Of a stretch of DNA of 64,000 bases, positions 21,000-31,172 are shown in pieces. The notes below the pieces were generated by a model that saw nothing but the letters and a program-made list of their open reading frames with translations, did no database searches and was not told the DNA's origin. Location of the stretch: NCBI RefSeq assembly GCF_019393635.1, contig NC_057866.1, positions 4,242,223-4,306,222 on the forward strand. Reading direction: 5' to 3'. Each line of letters starts with the position of its first letter. Positions within the stretch are counted from its first letter, which is position 1. This DNA comes from Dromiciops gliroides (Eukaryota > Chordata > Mammalia > Microbiotheria > Microbiotheriidae). The position numbers were made by a program, and so were the translations under genes.

Positions 21000-21650
21000 G
21001 CCCTCACATCCCCCTTTATCCACTCTCAAATAGTCACCAACTCATGTCAGTCCCTCATCGCCTTTTGCCTGACCCATTGCAATAGTCCCTAATTGGTGTT
21101 CCTCAAATCTCATCCTTCTCCAATATGCCTTCCACATGACTGCCAGTGTCATTACCCTGTTCTAGAAGCTCCAGGGACTTTTCTAAAATAAAATCAAATC
21201 CCCTTTGTTTGGAACTTAAAACCCTTGACAATCTGTCTCCAGCCTACATTTCCAAATATATTCCCTTTCTGAATGTTGTTCCAGTTGGGCAGGCTCACTC
21301 ATCATTCCTGGTGCATGTCATTCTATCTCCTTCCTGTCTTTGCCCAGGTATTCCACCTTTCCTGGATTGCTCTTCCCTCCCAACTTTGACTCTCAGAATG
21401 CCTAGCTTCCTTACAAGCATATCTCAGGTATCATTTCCTATGTAAGACCTCTCTTCATCCCACTCCCATCTCAGCTGTTAATTTTCTGCTCTCTGAAGTT
21501 TGCATTGTATTTAGCACATATTTGAAGATCTGAATATATGTTGTAGTATGTAAGCAATGTAAGAGCAGAGAACATTTCATTTTTAACTTCCAATCCCCAG
21601 CACATAAAAGAATACCTGACCCATAGTAGGAGTTTCATAGAGTTTTGTTA
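21000..21650 (+). repeat. L2-type LINE 3' part
   Basis: TTGCCTGACCCATTGCAATA (L2 segment for a DYCN-like motif), CCAGTGTCATTACCCTGTTC, GTTTGGAACTTAAAACCCTT, GACAATCTGTCTCCAGCCTA and AATCCCCAGCACATAAAAGA follow L2 order. About 650 bp, one of the longer L2 pieces here. Confidence 0.75.
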
Positions 21651-22541
21651 AATTCAGGCTTCCCAACATAATGCCAAGAGCCAAATGACCCACTTTGTCC
21701 TGGCTCCTAATCTCTGCAGCATCTGTCTATTTGGAGCATCCTGGTCTCTACCATAGCATCATTCTCTGTCTTGAGTTCTTTTCCCCAAAATAAAGGACCT
21801 TAGGACTCCAGCAGAGCCCTGAGCTGTCAGGGGGACCCTGGGTACTTGAATTCAGCTCCAGTCACCCAAGGTGTTTCTAGGGAAAGCACAAGTTGACACT
21901 CCAAGGTGGAAGGACCCCAGAAAGTCCTGGGAGGAAAATGGTAGTTGGAAGAAACCTTTCATAAACTTCTTCAAATATTTATCTGCATTTCCATGGTACC
22001 TAATGATACCAATAAACTCTATGGCTATTACCTTCTGGACTTTTATCTAAGCCAGTTCATCATTTGAGATCAAGAACATGGAAGCTGGCTCTTGGTAAGA
22101 GACTGACCTGATTTCTTCACAGTGAGATGGAGCAAGGTGATTAGAGAATTGCCACTATTTAAATAATTTCTGATAGAATTCCACAACATTTCCACCAAGC
22201 TGCTTCTGAACCTGGAGACAGAATTAATAGACAAGCCAGTAACAGACAGGCAGAAGGGCTAGCCCTGTAGTACTTCCATAACAAGTTGATCTAAATTACC
22301 TGGAGGTTGCTTCTGCTCTTGAGATTCTGTGGTTCTATCCCAGTATGTATCCAGGATTATTTATTTAGATGAAACACTTTTTCCTGAGATTGACTGGAAT
22401 AAAGAGCACAAAGCCAGAGATATATGCTAGAAAATGACCTCACCATCTTTCTCCTACTATTCCAAGTATTCATATTTCCTTCAGTTGCTCTTTTGATCTG
22501 GGCTGAATTCTGATATGTGCTCTGCCTTCTCCACCAGGTTC
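21651..22541. other. Unassigned sequence
   Basis: No repeat or gene recognised. Ends at the 11-bp target site of the next SINE. Confidence 0.4.
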
Positions 22542-22552
22542 TCCCCTCTCCA

Positions 22553-22830
22553 GGGGCAGCTAGGTGGTACAGTGGATAGAGCACTGGCCCTGAAGTTGGG
22601 AGGAACTGAGTTCAAATCTCACCTCAGGTACTTACTCACTGTGTGACCCTGGGAAAGTAGCTTATTTGCTATCCAGGGTTATCTTCACTCATCCTGATAT
22701 AGATCTTGCCACTGGACCAAGATGACTCTGGAGGAGAGAGTGAGGTTGGTGACCTTGCACGTCCAAATTCACTGCAAGTCATGACATCACTGATGTCACA
22801 GTCCCTTTGGAGAATGAAGGACAAACAACT
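22553..22830 (+). mobile_element. Composite SINE (278 bp) with perfect 11-bp TSD
   Basis: TCCCCTCTCCA lies at 22542-22552 and 22831-22841, fixing both ends. Inside are GGGGCAGCTAGGTGGTACAG, GAGTTCAAATCTCACCTCAG and CTGTGTGACCCTGGGAAAGT, then the tail with ATCCAGGGTTATCTTCACTC, GACTCTGGAGGAGAGAGTGA and GAATGAAGGACAAACAACT. The tail is therefore part of the mobile unit. Confidence 0.92.
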
Positions 22831-22899
22831 TCCCCTCTCCAAGGCATACTTCACACACTATTGTGTATTGTAGTTGTGCAGGTTAGTATCTCCACTTTG

Positions 22900-23325
22900 T
22901 ATCTTCTGCTCTGCTTGGTTTCAACTCCAAACAAAATCCAACCCCTCCAAGTTAAGCTCATCACCTCTAATCTCACCAACCTACTGATAACTCAAGACTT
23001 GATGGACCCCACCTCTTTCAGCCTTCTCTCCTTTCTGATTGGAGGGCTGAAAGGTGGACCACGAAACTCCTCCCAATGCCTTCCTTTATAGAGAACAGAA
23101 ATGGGACTTTGGGACTCACTTCAATCTGCATCTGCTGCTCTTCCAGGTGCCCCACTATTGTCTCTCCCTTGCCCCTGCTTTCCTGCCTTTTGTGTGTATC
23201 TCTCTCATTAGATTATATCCTCCTTGAGGGTAGGGACAGACATTTTAAAAAATTGTATCCAGACTGCTTAACTCAGTGCCTGATATACAGCAGGGACTCC
23301 ATAAATGTTTATTAGACTGGATTGA
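22900..23325 (+). repeat. L2-like fragment ending in an L2 3' end
   Basis: TCCTCCTTGAGGGTAGGGAC, CAGTGCCTGATATACAGCAG and ACTCCATAAATGTTTATTAG are a clear L2 3' end (about 23205-23320). The upstream part is only suggestive. Confidence 0.5.
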
Positions 23326-24892
23326 ATCATTTAATCTTCTTCCACAGTCTGTCCACAAGCCTCTGGTGACCTCACTCTCAACAGAAGTGCCCTTGTGGCT
23401 TGGGGGTTAGGAAGCCAAGTGAGTTAGGACATGAAGCCTCCATTTCCTGATCACGTCTTCCCATCTGTCTTCAATAACAAGCCTTTGGTTTGGGAAATAG
23501 CTCTATGGGACTATTCTCAGGATTCTCCTCTGCTCCAGTTTCTAGGTAAATACTTTGGTTACAAGCAGGTAAAGTTGGGTCCTCAATGTGGCTGAGCCGT
23601 GGCCCACTTTGCATCTCTCTGCTCAGAGGCAGATAAGGTGAAGCTCTTGAAGTGAGTGGTGGTGATTAATTGGTGAAGTCTACCTGTTCCAGGACATCTC
23701 AGGAAATGAGGACACTTAAAAATGGGCTTGCCAAGTATGCAAATGGCATGAAGCACTTCCGCTTGGCTGAAATGCTGGGCAAGGCCAAGGGGAACAAACC
23801 ATGGGAAGGCCCAGGGAAGTGGTAAGTGAGTTTCAAGATGGAGAACTATTAGATGATGCCCTTAGGAAAGGCTACCCCATACTGTATTGAGAGGATGATG
23901 GACCCTGGGCTCTGACAGCTGGATGTGCCATTCAGGCCAAAAATGCCAGGGGAAAACTAGGTAGCCTCCAATCTATGGAAACAACCCAAATATGGACCTT
24001 CACTGCCCTGAAGCTCTACAGCTTCTACCCCTGGGTGCCTTGTAAAGGTGTGGTCACCACAGACCAAGGTACTGAGGAAGGACAGCTAAAATGCCTGAGG
24101 GTATGGTTAGGATGACAGGCAGAAAAGAGGATGACTGGAAGGGGATAAGGTGATTGTGCCATAGGACATTCTGCAGGAGACAGAGGAATGGATGCAGACT
24201 TCTCCCCAAACCCTTACCCTTAGGTCCCTCCTTTGGACTTGAGGGATACCCAGAGTTAGCAGCCATGACCTGGATGAAGATCCAGCAAAGAAGACAGACA
24301 AGGAGTGGTCATATAGGTAGGAGGGGAATGGAGAATAGGGTCACAAAAACCTAGGGAGAATATCATGGAAATTATAGAGAGAGAGAGAAGAGTAGAGAAT
24401 GTGCCAGTGATTGAGGGTGCAATCTGTTGGAGACGATGGAAAGGCATAGGATGAAGAGCATATGTGTAAGTGTTGGCCTCAGCCAGGGCTGTTGTCAGGG
24501 AGGGCAGCATGGAGAGACCCAGGATGATGGACATACAGGAGCATGCACAGACACACTCTCCTCCCTTTCTAATAATTCAACAAACATCCATTGATCACTT
24601 ACTTCATGGGATTTCTTGATTGATTTTCTCTCCCAAGGTATTCATTTAAATCATAAATCCCCTTCCAGGGGGTACATGTGCTATATAAAGTACACTTGAA
24701 GATCAGAAACTGCTTTAGAGACAAAGAAAAAAGACAGAATTGATAGTAGGCTTAATTATTGGGGGTCTGAGGGGAAGAGCCCCCAGATAACAGAGGATCA
24801 GGTCACCACTGGGTCTGGGAGTCCTACACCTGGGACCACCATTCACCCAGAGCATGGATTCACTGGAAACATTCTTTAATGGGTAGTAAAAT
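23326..24892. other. Unassigned, about 1.5 kb
   Basis: A small GA-rich stretch lies near 24376-24396. The block around 23690-23830 looks unique. No gene structure, coding frame or repeat recognised. Confidence 0.4.
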
Positions 24893-25148
24893 AGCAGCTA
24901 GAGGGCGCTTCATTGGATAGAGTACCAGACCTAGAGTTAGGAAGACTTGTCTTCCTGAGTTCAAATCGGACCTTAGACACTTACTAGTAGTGTGACTCTA
25001 GGCAAGTCACTTCACCCTGTTTGCCTCAGTTTCCCCATCTGTCAAATGAGCAGAAGGAAATGGCAAAGCAGTCCCCTATCTTTGCCAAGAAAATCCCAAA
25101 TGGGGTCATAAAGAGTGGGACGTGACTGAAAAATGACCGAAGAACATG
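24893..25148 (+). mobile_element. SINE with RTE/BovB-type tail
   Basis: Head GCAGCTAGAGGGCGCTTCAT, GAGTTCAAATCGGACCTTAG and GTGTGACTCTAGGCAAGTCA, then TTTGCCTCAGTTTCCCCATC and the tail GGAAATGGCAAAGCAGTCCC, GCCAAGAAAATCCCAAATGG, GACGTGACTGAAAAATGACC. Confidence 0.85.
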
Positions 25149-25974
25149 CTAGGCCACTGAGCTAGAAAGGACGTTAGAAATCAGAGTCCAAGCTTGGTTT
25201 CCAGGCAGAAAAGGGAGCAGTATGAGGCAGTGGAATGTGTCCTGGTTTGGAGTCAGAAGAATGGAGTTCATGTCCTGGCTCTGAAGCTTTATAATGCTGC
25301 CTAAAAGACTAAAGCTTGCTGCACCTCAGGCTTCCTCCACGGGGAGGAAAGAGAGACAATCCCTGCAGTGAGTGACTGGCCCTTAGCTCTCCGCCAATGA
25401 TCAGAGGGGCCTGTGAAGCTGAGGCCCAGGGTGGTGAAGGCATTTGCCTGGCTTGGAAGCCAGCCCTTCTGTCTCAGAGTCCCACACGCTTCCCGCTGCC
25501 TATTGCCTTCCATCATAGCCTCCGCAGTATCTCTCCTGAGAGCTAACAGACAATCTGGAATCCCTGAGAATGAGGCCTCCCTCAGATAACTTCCATCTCT
25601 CTGGGGAGATCCCGCCTTGGTCAGGGCTTGAGTGAGTGGAATGGGAGGCAGATTAAGAGCTTCTCCTTTGCAAGTTGCTGGGGCTTCCTGACTTGGAGAT
25701 GACATTAGCAGTGGCCAAACCAGCAGCTCTTGTCACTAGCAGGAAGCTTGCAGTGGTTCTTCCCTCCCCAACCCTCACCACACTCCCTGGACTTTGCTAG
25801 CAGGACCCATTCCCTTGGCAAGCCTGGGTGCCTGTTCATGGGGACAGTAGCAGGTGGGGCCTGCAGGAGGGGTGGAAGCAACCCAAATCCACACCTGACT
25901 GGGGTATCAGGGACAGGCATTAGAGCTGTAAACTCTATCCAAGGATTCTGGAACTAATGTCAGGAAAAAATATC
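25149..25974. other. Unassigned, with a MIR head near 25215-25300
   Basis: TCCTGGTTTGGAGTCAGAAG and ATGGAGTTCATGTCCTGGCT look like MIR. A 134-codon minus-strand frame over 25301-25705 shows no known domain. Confidence 0.4.
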
Positions 25975-26095
25975 AATTGCTCACATTTCTAAATTAAAAT
26001 TTAATGCTAAATTAAATTATAATTAAATTTAATTCTAAATTGAAATTTAATTCTAAAATTAAAATTTCTAAATTGAAAATTAAAATTTGCAAATC
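25975..26095. repeat. AT-rich degenerate repeat of AAATT/TTTAA words
   Basis: Repeated AAATTTAATTCTAAA-like words with near palindromic order over about 110 bp. Looks like local slippage rather than a family member. Confidence 0.7.
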
Positions 26096-26205
26096 ACTTT
26101 GCAGACATTATCTCATGTGATCTTTCTAACAACCCTCTGAGGAAAGTGCTATCATTATTCCCATTTTGAAGAAGCTGCAGCTGAAAGAGGTTAAAGAATT
26201 TCCCT
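26096..26205 (-). repeat. MIR fragment
   Basis: CTTTGCAGACATTATCTCAT, CTTTCTAACAACCCTCTGAG and CCCATTTTGAAGAAGCTGCA are reverse MIR tail. Confidence 0.75.
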
Positions 26206-26227
26206 TCACTCATGTGGGTATAGTAAT

Positions 26228-26402
26228 ATATTTTGCCCTGAGGGAAAGTGGAAGGAAGGAGATGGGGGTGAAGGAAGGGCAGATTGGGGGAGGGGGGGTA
26301 AAAAGCAAAACACTTTTGAGGAGGGATAGGGTGAAGGAAGATAGAAAATAGAGTCAATATCAAGGGGAAGGAATAAGATGGAGGGTAATACAGTTAGCAA
26401 TA
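26228..26402 (+). mobile_element. L1-associated module, copy 2
   Basis: Closely matches 10376-10800: CAAAACACTTTTGAGGAGGG, AAGATAGAAAATAGAGTCAA, AAGATGGAGGGTAATACAGT and GTATCTGTGAAA, then switches straight into L1 ORF2-end sequence (GAAATGATGAGCAGGA). Confidence 0.55.
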
Positions 26403-26690
26403 GTATCTGTGAAAGAAATGATGAGCAGGATATCAGAAGGACGTATGAAAAATGCAAACCATCAACTGAGGAAGAACTGATGGCATCTAAATACAGATTG
26501 AAGTATAATTGTATTTGTTAGCTCTTCTTTCTAAAGTAATTTTATCTATTTTCTTTCACAACCTGACTAATGTGAAGATGTTTTGCATAACTGCACATGT
26601 ATGACATATTGAATTGCTGGATTTCATAGGGAGGGTCAAAGAGGGAGGAAGGAAGAAAATTTAGAACACAAAATTTTAAAAAATCAATGT
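26403..26690 (+). mobile_element. L1 3' segment attached to the module
   Basis: GAAATGATGAGCAGGATATC, TTTCTTTCACAACCTGACTA, ATGTTTTGCATAACTGCACA and a purine-rich tract to AACACAAAATTTTAAAAAAT. The same short-3' type as 11281-11695. Confidence 0.75.
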
Positions 26691-26696
26691 GAAAAG

Positions 26697-27195
26697 AAAT
26701 GATGAGCAGGAGGAGTTCAGAGGAACCTGGAAGGACTTACATGAACTGATGCTGATGAGAGGAGCAGAACCAGGAGAACATTGTACACAGTAACAGCAAC
26801 ATTGTATGATGAACAATGGTGATAGAGTTGACTCTTTTTAGCAGTGCAATGCTCCCAAACAATTTCAAAGAACTTCATGATAGAAAATGTTCTCAACATC
26901 CAGAAAAAAGAACTGTGGTTTATGAATGCATATTGAACCATACTGTTTCTACTTTTCCCTTCTATTTTGAGGTTTTCCCCTTGTGTTCTGACTCTTGTTT
27001 CACAATATGACTAATGCAGAAATATGTTTAATGTGATGGCACATATATAACCTATATCAGATTGCTTTCTGTCTTGGGGAGGAGGGAAGGAAGGGAGGGT
27101 GGGAGAAAAATTTGGAACTAAAAGTCCTATGAAAACAAATGTTGAAAACTATCCTTATAGGTAACTGGAAAATAATAAAATACTTTTATTAATTA
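26697..27195 (+). mobile_element. L1 3' end, 5'-truncated
   Basis: Begins at GAAATGATGAGCAGGAGGAG and continues GAACCAGGAGAACATTGTAC, TTTGAGGTTTTCCCCTTGTG, CCTATATCAGATTGCTTTCT, GTTGAAAACTATCCTTATAG and AATAAAATACTTTTATTAAT. Full 3' UTR with tail. Confidence 0.9.
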
Positions 27196-27199
27196 AAAA

Positions 27200-27560
27200 A
27201 AGAATTTGCCTTGCCACACAAAGGGAAGGTTTGGAACCAGGTCTTTGTGATTCTAAATCCAATCTACTGTGCCACATAGCTACAAAATTTATTACTGTTA
27301 TTATAGTAAAAATAATTATTATTGCTATCACCAATGTCATTTCACAGATGAGAAATGAAGCTTAAGGCTTCACATTTGGTACAATATTAGTAGTCAGCAT
27401 TAACATAGTCCTTTAAATTTTGAAAAGTACTTTACCCATATTCTCATTTGATTCTCACAACAACCTTGTGGGAAAGAAGCTATTATAAAAAGAAACAAGC
27501 ATCATATTACAGAAAAGAAAATAATTCAGAGTGATGTGCCCAGGGTCACATAGTTCACTG
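27200..27560 (-). repeat. SINE fragment and MIR
   Basis: TTTGGAACCAGGTCTTTGTG with CAATCTACTGTGCCACATAG is a reverse SINE head. ATTCTCATTTGATTCTCACA, CAACCTTGTGGGAAAGAAGC and GTGCCCAGGGTCACATAGTT are reverse MIR. Confidence 0.65.
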
Positions 27561-27905
27561 TGGTAATGATAAGTCTTCATTAGCCTTCCAACCTTGGCCC
27601 AACCAAGCACTAATAGCACCCACCTCTGAGAAGGCTATAGGTAAATCTCTATTTCAAAACATAACAAAACAAAAACACAATGTTTTTAGTTCTTGGCAAT
27701 AACAAAAGTTTTATGTACAAAACTGACTATAGGACCAAACCTCTGGCAAAGCCCTGTTCATGATGCCCTTTGCAGGGTCCCATCAATATCAACAGAGTAA
27801 CCAAGGTAGGCTTAGTTAACCCTTGAATAAATCAGACTCTAATCACAACCTCCCTTTCCCACTTCCCATGGAAAATCAAGGTCCAAAGATAATGTAAAGA
27901 GTGAG
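27561..27905. other. Unassigned sequence
   Basis: No feature recognised. Confidence 0.4.
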
Positions 27906-27913
27906 TCTATATG

Positions 27914-28281
27914 GGGGAAGAGCCAAGATAGCAGAGAAAAGGCAGGGGACCTACTTGAGCTCTCAGAAAAACCCCTCCAAAGCCCATTAAATAATGCTTC
28001 AAAACAAATTCTGGAGCAGCAGAAGCCACAAAAGGATGGGGTGAAACAATTTTCCAGCCCAAGACAAACTTAGAGGTCAACAGGAAGAGTCTGTTGCACT
28101 GAGGTAAGAATGGAGATCAGTCCAAGGCAGTTCAAGCCCCAGAAGAGCCAGAGCAGGCCTTGGGGGCAACTGAATCTGTGGCTACAGTGGTAGCAGTGGA
28201 AGTTTCTGGATCTCTCAGCCCATAGAAAATAAGGTAGTCAGACAACTGGTCAGAAGGAGGTTATGGGTGTGCGTGTGGGAA
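27914..28281 (+). mobile_element. Probable L1 5' UTR start
   Basis: GGGGGAAGAGCCAAGATAGC, AGAGAAAAGGCAGGGGACCT and ACTTGAGCTCTCAGAAAAAC resemble the start of the marsupial L1 5' UTR (GGAGCCAAGATGGC-like). It may be the 5' end of the L1 that continues at 29038, with most of the body missing. That link is inference. Confidence 0.6.
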
Positions 28282-28283
28282 GG

Positions 28284-29025
28284 GGGGCAGCTAGGTAGCA
28301 CAAAGCACCAGCCCTGGATTCAGGAGGACCTCAGTTCAAATCTAGCCTCAGACACTTGACACTTACTAGCTGTGTGACCCTTGGCAAGTCACTTAACCCT
28401 TGTGAGGGCCAAATTTAATATCTGGAGAGTTAATTGAGTGCCTCACCGTAATATTGGGGTCCTGGAAATAATGAGGGACTTCTAGTTCCAAAGCTCCCTC
28501 CCGTCCAAACTGCCTTTTTAGATATTTCTCCCAGGCCACTAAGAAAGGAGCCTTACAGCCTCTTTTCCACAGATGAATCAGATTTTATTAATTGAGAATA
28601 AAATAAGCAGCACAGGTGAAATTAATAAAAATCAAAGATAAGGGAATAGGGAAAAAGAAATACGGATAACCCTCCTAGCTCTAACCTAAGTCTATACAAT
28701 CCCCAACTCACTTCCAGTTAAGCTAATTCAAAAGAAAGCAGGGCTTTTATGTTAACTCACCACCTGGGGCATTTGCTCCTGCTGCTAGCACCACCAGAAA
28801 GAAGGAAGCTCCAGAAGATACCCCGACTCCCCTCAGCCAGTGTTTAATCTTCCTCCCACCAAAGGGGAGGTCCTTCAAAAACTGCCTATGGAGAGAGGTT
28901 TTCTCCTTCTGACATTAGTAGCATATGTCACTTCAGGGCAGGCCAGATGTGGCCCCTCCCAATGAGACAAAGTCAAATTCCAATAATCTTACCACAGCCT
29001 CATTGCACCACAAAAAATAAATTAA
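28284..29025 (+). mobile_element. SINE split by an LTR
   Basis: 28284-28400 carries the SINE from GGGGCAGCTAGGTAGCACAA to GGCAAGTCACTTAACCCT. The missing end, CCTCATTGCACCACAAAAAA, resumes after the LTR at 28997. The LTR is therefore younger. Confidence 0.9.
28401..28996 (-). mobile_element. Solo ERV LTR (3' type Y) inside a SINE
   Basis: The plus strand runs TGTGAGGGCCAAATTTAATA to ATAATCTTACCACA. CCCT before and GCCT after fit a 4-bp TSD with one difference, and the SINE reads through once it is removed. The poly-A signal is on the minus strand. Closely related to the LTR at 7072. Confidence 0.88.
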
Positions 29026-29149
29026 TTAAATAACCAAACAAGAGATAGAAAACACCATGAAATCCAAAATGCATCATTTTGATTACATTAAATTAAAAAG
29101 GTTTTGCATAAACAAAACCAAGGCAACCAAGATTAGAAGGAAAGCAGAA

Positions 29150-29752
29150 TACTATTGTGCTGTAAGAAATGATGAGCAGGAAGAGTTCAGAGAAACCTGG
29201 AGGGTCTTACGTGAGCTGATGATGAGTGAGATGAGCAGAAGCAGAAGAACATTGTACACAGTATCATCAACATTGAGTGTTGACCTACTGTGATGGACTA
29301 TATTTTTCTCACCAATGCAATGGTACAGAAGAGTTCCAGGGAACCCATGATGGAAGAGGATCTCCAAATCCAAGGAAAAAAAAAGAAAGAAAGAACTGTG
29401 GAGTATAGATGCTGATTGAACCATATTATTTCTTTTGTTTTGGGTGCTGTTGGTTTTTTTTTTCTTTCTATTTTGAGGTTTTGCATCACTGCTCTGATTC
29501 TTTCTCTTGTAACAGGATTAATGCAGAAATAGGATTAATGTTATTATGTGTATATATATGTGTGTGTATATATATATCTATATGTATATGTATAGAGATA
29601 TATAGATATAACCTATATCAGATTACCTGCTGTCTAGGGGAGGGGGGAGGGAGGGGTGGGAGGGAGAAAAATCTGAAATTGTAAAGCATGTATAAACAAA
29701 AGTTGAGAACTAAAAAATAAATAAATTAATTAATTAATTAATTTAAAAAAAA
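29150..29752 (+). mobile_element. 5'-truncated L1 inserted into L1, 15-bp TSD
   Basis: AGAAGGAAAGCAGAA lies at 29135-29149 and again at 29753-29767 after the A-rich tail. The insert starts TACTATTGTGCTGTAAGAAA, encodes the ORF2 end (YYCAVRNDEQEEF and TLYTVSS), then the 3' UTR with a TATATA-rich stretch. The 78-codon frame at 29057-29293 is a fusion across this junction. Confidence 0.92.
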
Positions 29753-30250
29753 AGAAGGAAAGCAGAAAGTTGGGAAATGTTTTTTTACAGCCAGTGTTTC
29801 TGATAAAGACCTCACTTCTCAGATATATAGAGATCTTAATCAAATGTATAAGAATAAAGATAATTCCCCAACTGAGAAATGGTAAAAGCATATGAACAGG
29901 CAGTTTTCAGATGAAGAAATTAAAGCTATCTATAATCATATGAAAAATGTTCTAAATTGCAATTCCAAAGGACTCATGATGAAAAATGTTCTCCACACCC
30001 AGAAAAAGAATTGTGGAATCTGAATGCATATTGAACAATACTATTTTTTAGTTTTTTGGTTTTTTTCTTTCCTGAGGTTTTTCCCTTTTGTTCTGATTCT
30101 TCTTTCACAACATGACCAATTTGGAAATATGTTTAATGTGATTGTCCATATATAAACTATATTGGATTCCTTTCTGTCTTGGAGAGGAGGGAGGGAAGGA
30201 AGGGAGGAAGAAAAATTTGAAACTCAAATTCTTATAAAAATGAATGTTGA

Positions 30251-30392
30251 GGGCAGCTAGGTGGCACAGTGGATAAAGCACCAGCCCTGGATTCAGGACA
30301 ACCTGAGTTCAAATCCAGCCTCAGACACTTGACACTAGCTGTGTGACCCTGGGCAAGTCACTTAACCCTCACTGCCCTGAAAAAAAAAGAAA
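30251..30392 (+). mobile_element. SINE inside L1 3' UTR, 15-bp TSD
   Basis: AAAAATGAATGTTGA occurs at 30236-30250 and 30393-30407. The insert runs GGGCAGCTAGGTGGCACAGT to CACTGCCCTGAAAAAAAAG. The interrupted L1 resumes GAATTCTCTTTACATCTAAC. Confidence 0.93.
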
Positions 30393-30469
30393 AAAAATGA
30401 ATGTTGAGAATTCTCTTTACATCTAACTGGAAAAATTAAAATAATATTAAGATTTTTAAAAAAAGAAAA

Positions 30470-31172
30470 GGATCCACATGTATAAAAATATTTGTAGTAG
30501 CTCTTTTTGTGATGGCAAAGAATTGGAAAGTGAGGGGGATGCTCATCAATTAGGGAACAATTAAACAAGCTGTGTGTAAGGAATTACTCTCCCCATACTA
30601 AATTTGACCCTTACATGTGGTATGTGAATGTAATGAAATACTATTGTGCTGTAAGAATAATAAGCAGGCAGATTTCAGAAAAACCTGGAAAGACTTACAT
30701 GAAATGATTCTAAGTGAAGTGAGCAGAACCAAGAGAACATTGTACATAGTAACAGCAACATCGTATGATGATCAACTTTGATAGAATTGGCTCTTTTCAG
30801 CAATATGATGATCCAAGACAATTCCAAAAGACTCATGATAGAAAATGCTCTCCACATCCAGAGAAAGAACTTTGGAGTCTGAATGCAAATCGAAGCAAAC
30901 TATTTTCACTTTTGTTGTTTTGTTTGGTTTTTTTAATTTTTCTTTCTTGTGGTTTTTCCCTTTTGTTCTTATTCTTCTTTCACTATAAGACTAATGTGGA
31001 AATAGGTTTAACATAATTCTCCATATATAACCTATATCATATTTGCTTGCTGGCTTGGGGAGGGGGGAGGGAGGGGAGGAAGGGAGAAAAATTAGAACTC
31101 AAATCTTACAAAAATGAATGTTGAAAACCATCTTTATGTGTAATTGGGAAAAATAAAATACTATTAAGAAGG
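30470..31172 (+). mobile_element. L1 3' end (ORF2 end and full 3' UTR)
   Basis: Starts ATCCACATGTATAAAAATAT, with ATGCTCATCAATTAGGGAAC, ATACTATTGTGCTGTAAGAA, GAACCAAGAGAACATTGTAC, TGAATGTTGAAAACCATCTT and AATAAAATACTATTAAGA at the end. A 41-bp LTR remnant interrupts it at 30575. Confidence 0.9.
30575..30615 (+). mobile_element. 41-bp LTR remnant keeping both LTR ends
   Basis: Begins TGTAAG and ends GACCCTTACA. Its last part (AATTACTCTCCCCATACT then AAATTTG) matches the 3' end of the type-Y LTRs at 7.1, 20.3 and 28.4 kb. TGTG flanks it on both sides (30571-30574 and 30616-30619). Removing it restores the L1 sequence. Confidence 0.75.

Larger units (their letters stand above)
29038..30465 (+). 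mobile_element. L1 ORF2 C-terminus and 3' end, carrying an inner L1 and a SINE
   Basis: The frame before 29149 reads DYIKLKRFCINKTKATKIRR, a conserved stretch of marsupial L1 ORF2. It resumes at 29768 (ATATATAGAGATCTTAATCA, CATATGAACAGGCAGTTTTC), skips part of ORF2, and runs through the 3' UTR. The end is split by a SINE at 30251 and finishes near 30465. Confidence 0.85.

Noticed and set aside
29057-29293. 78-codon plus-strand frame resembling a single L1 protein segment
   Set aside because: It runs across the border between two L1 insertions, so it is a chance fusion.
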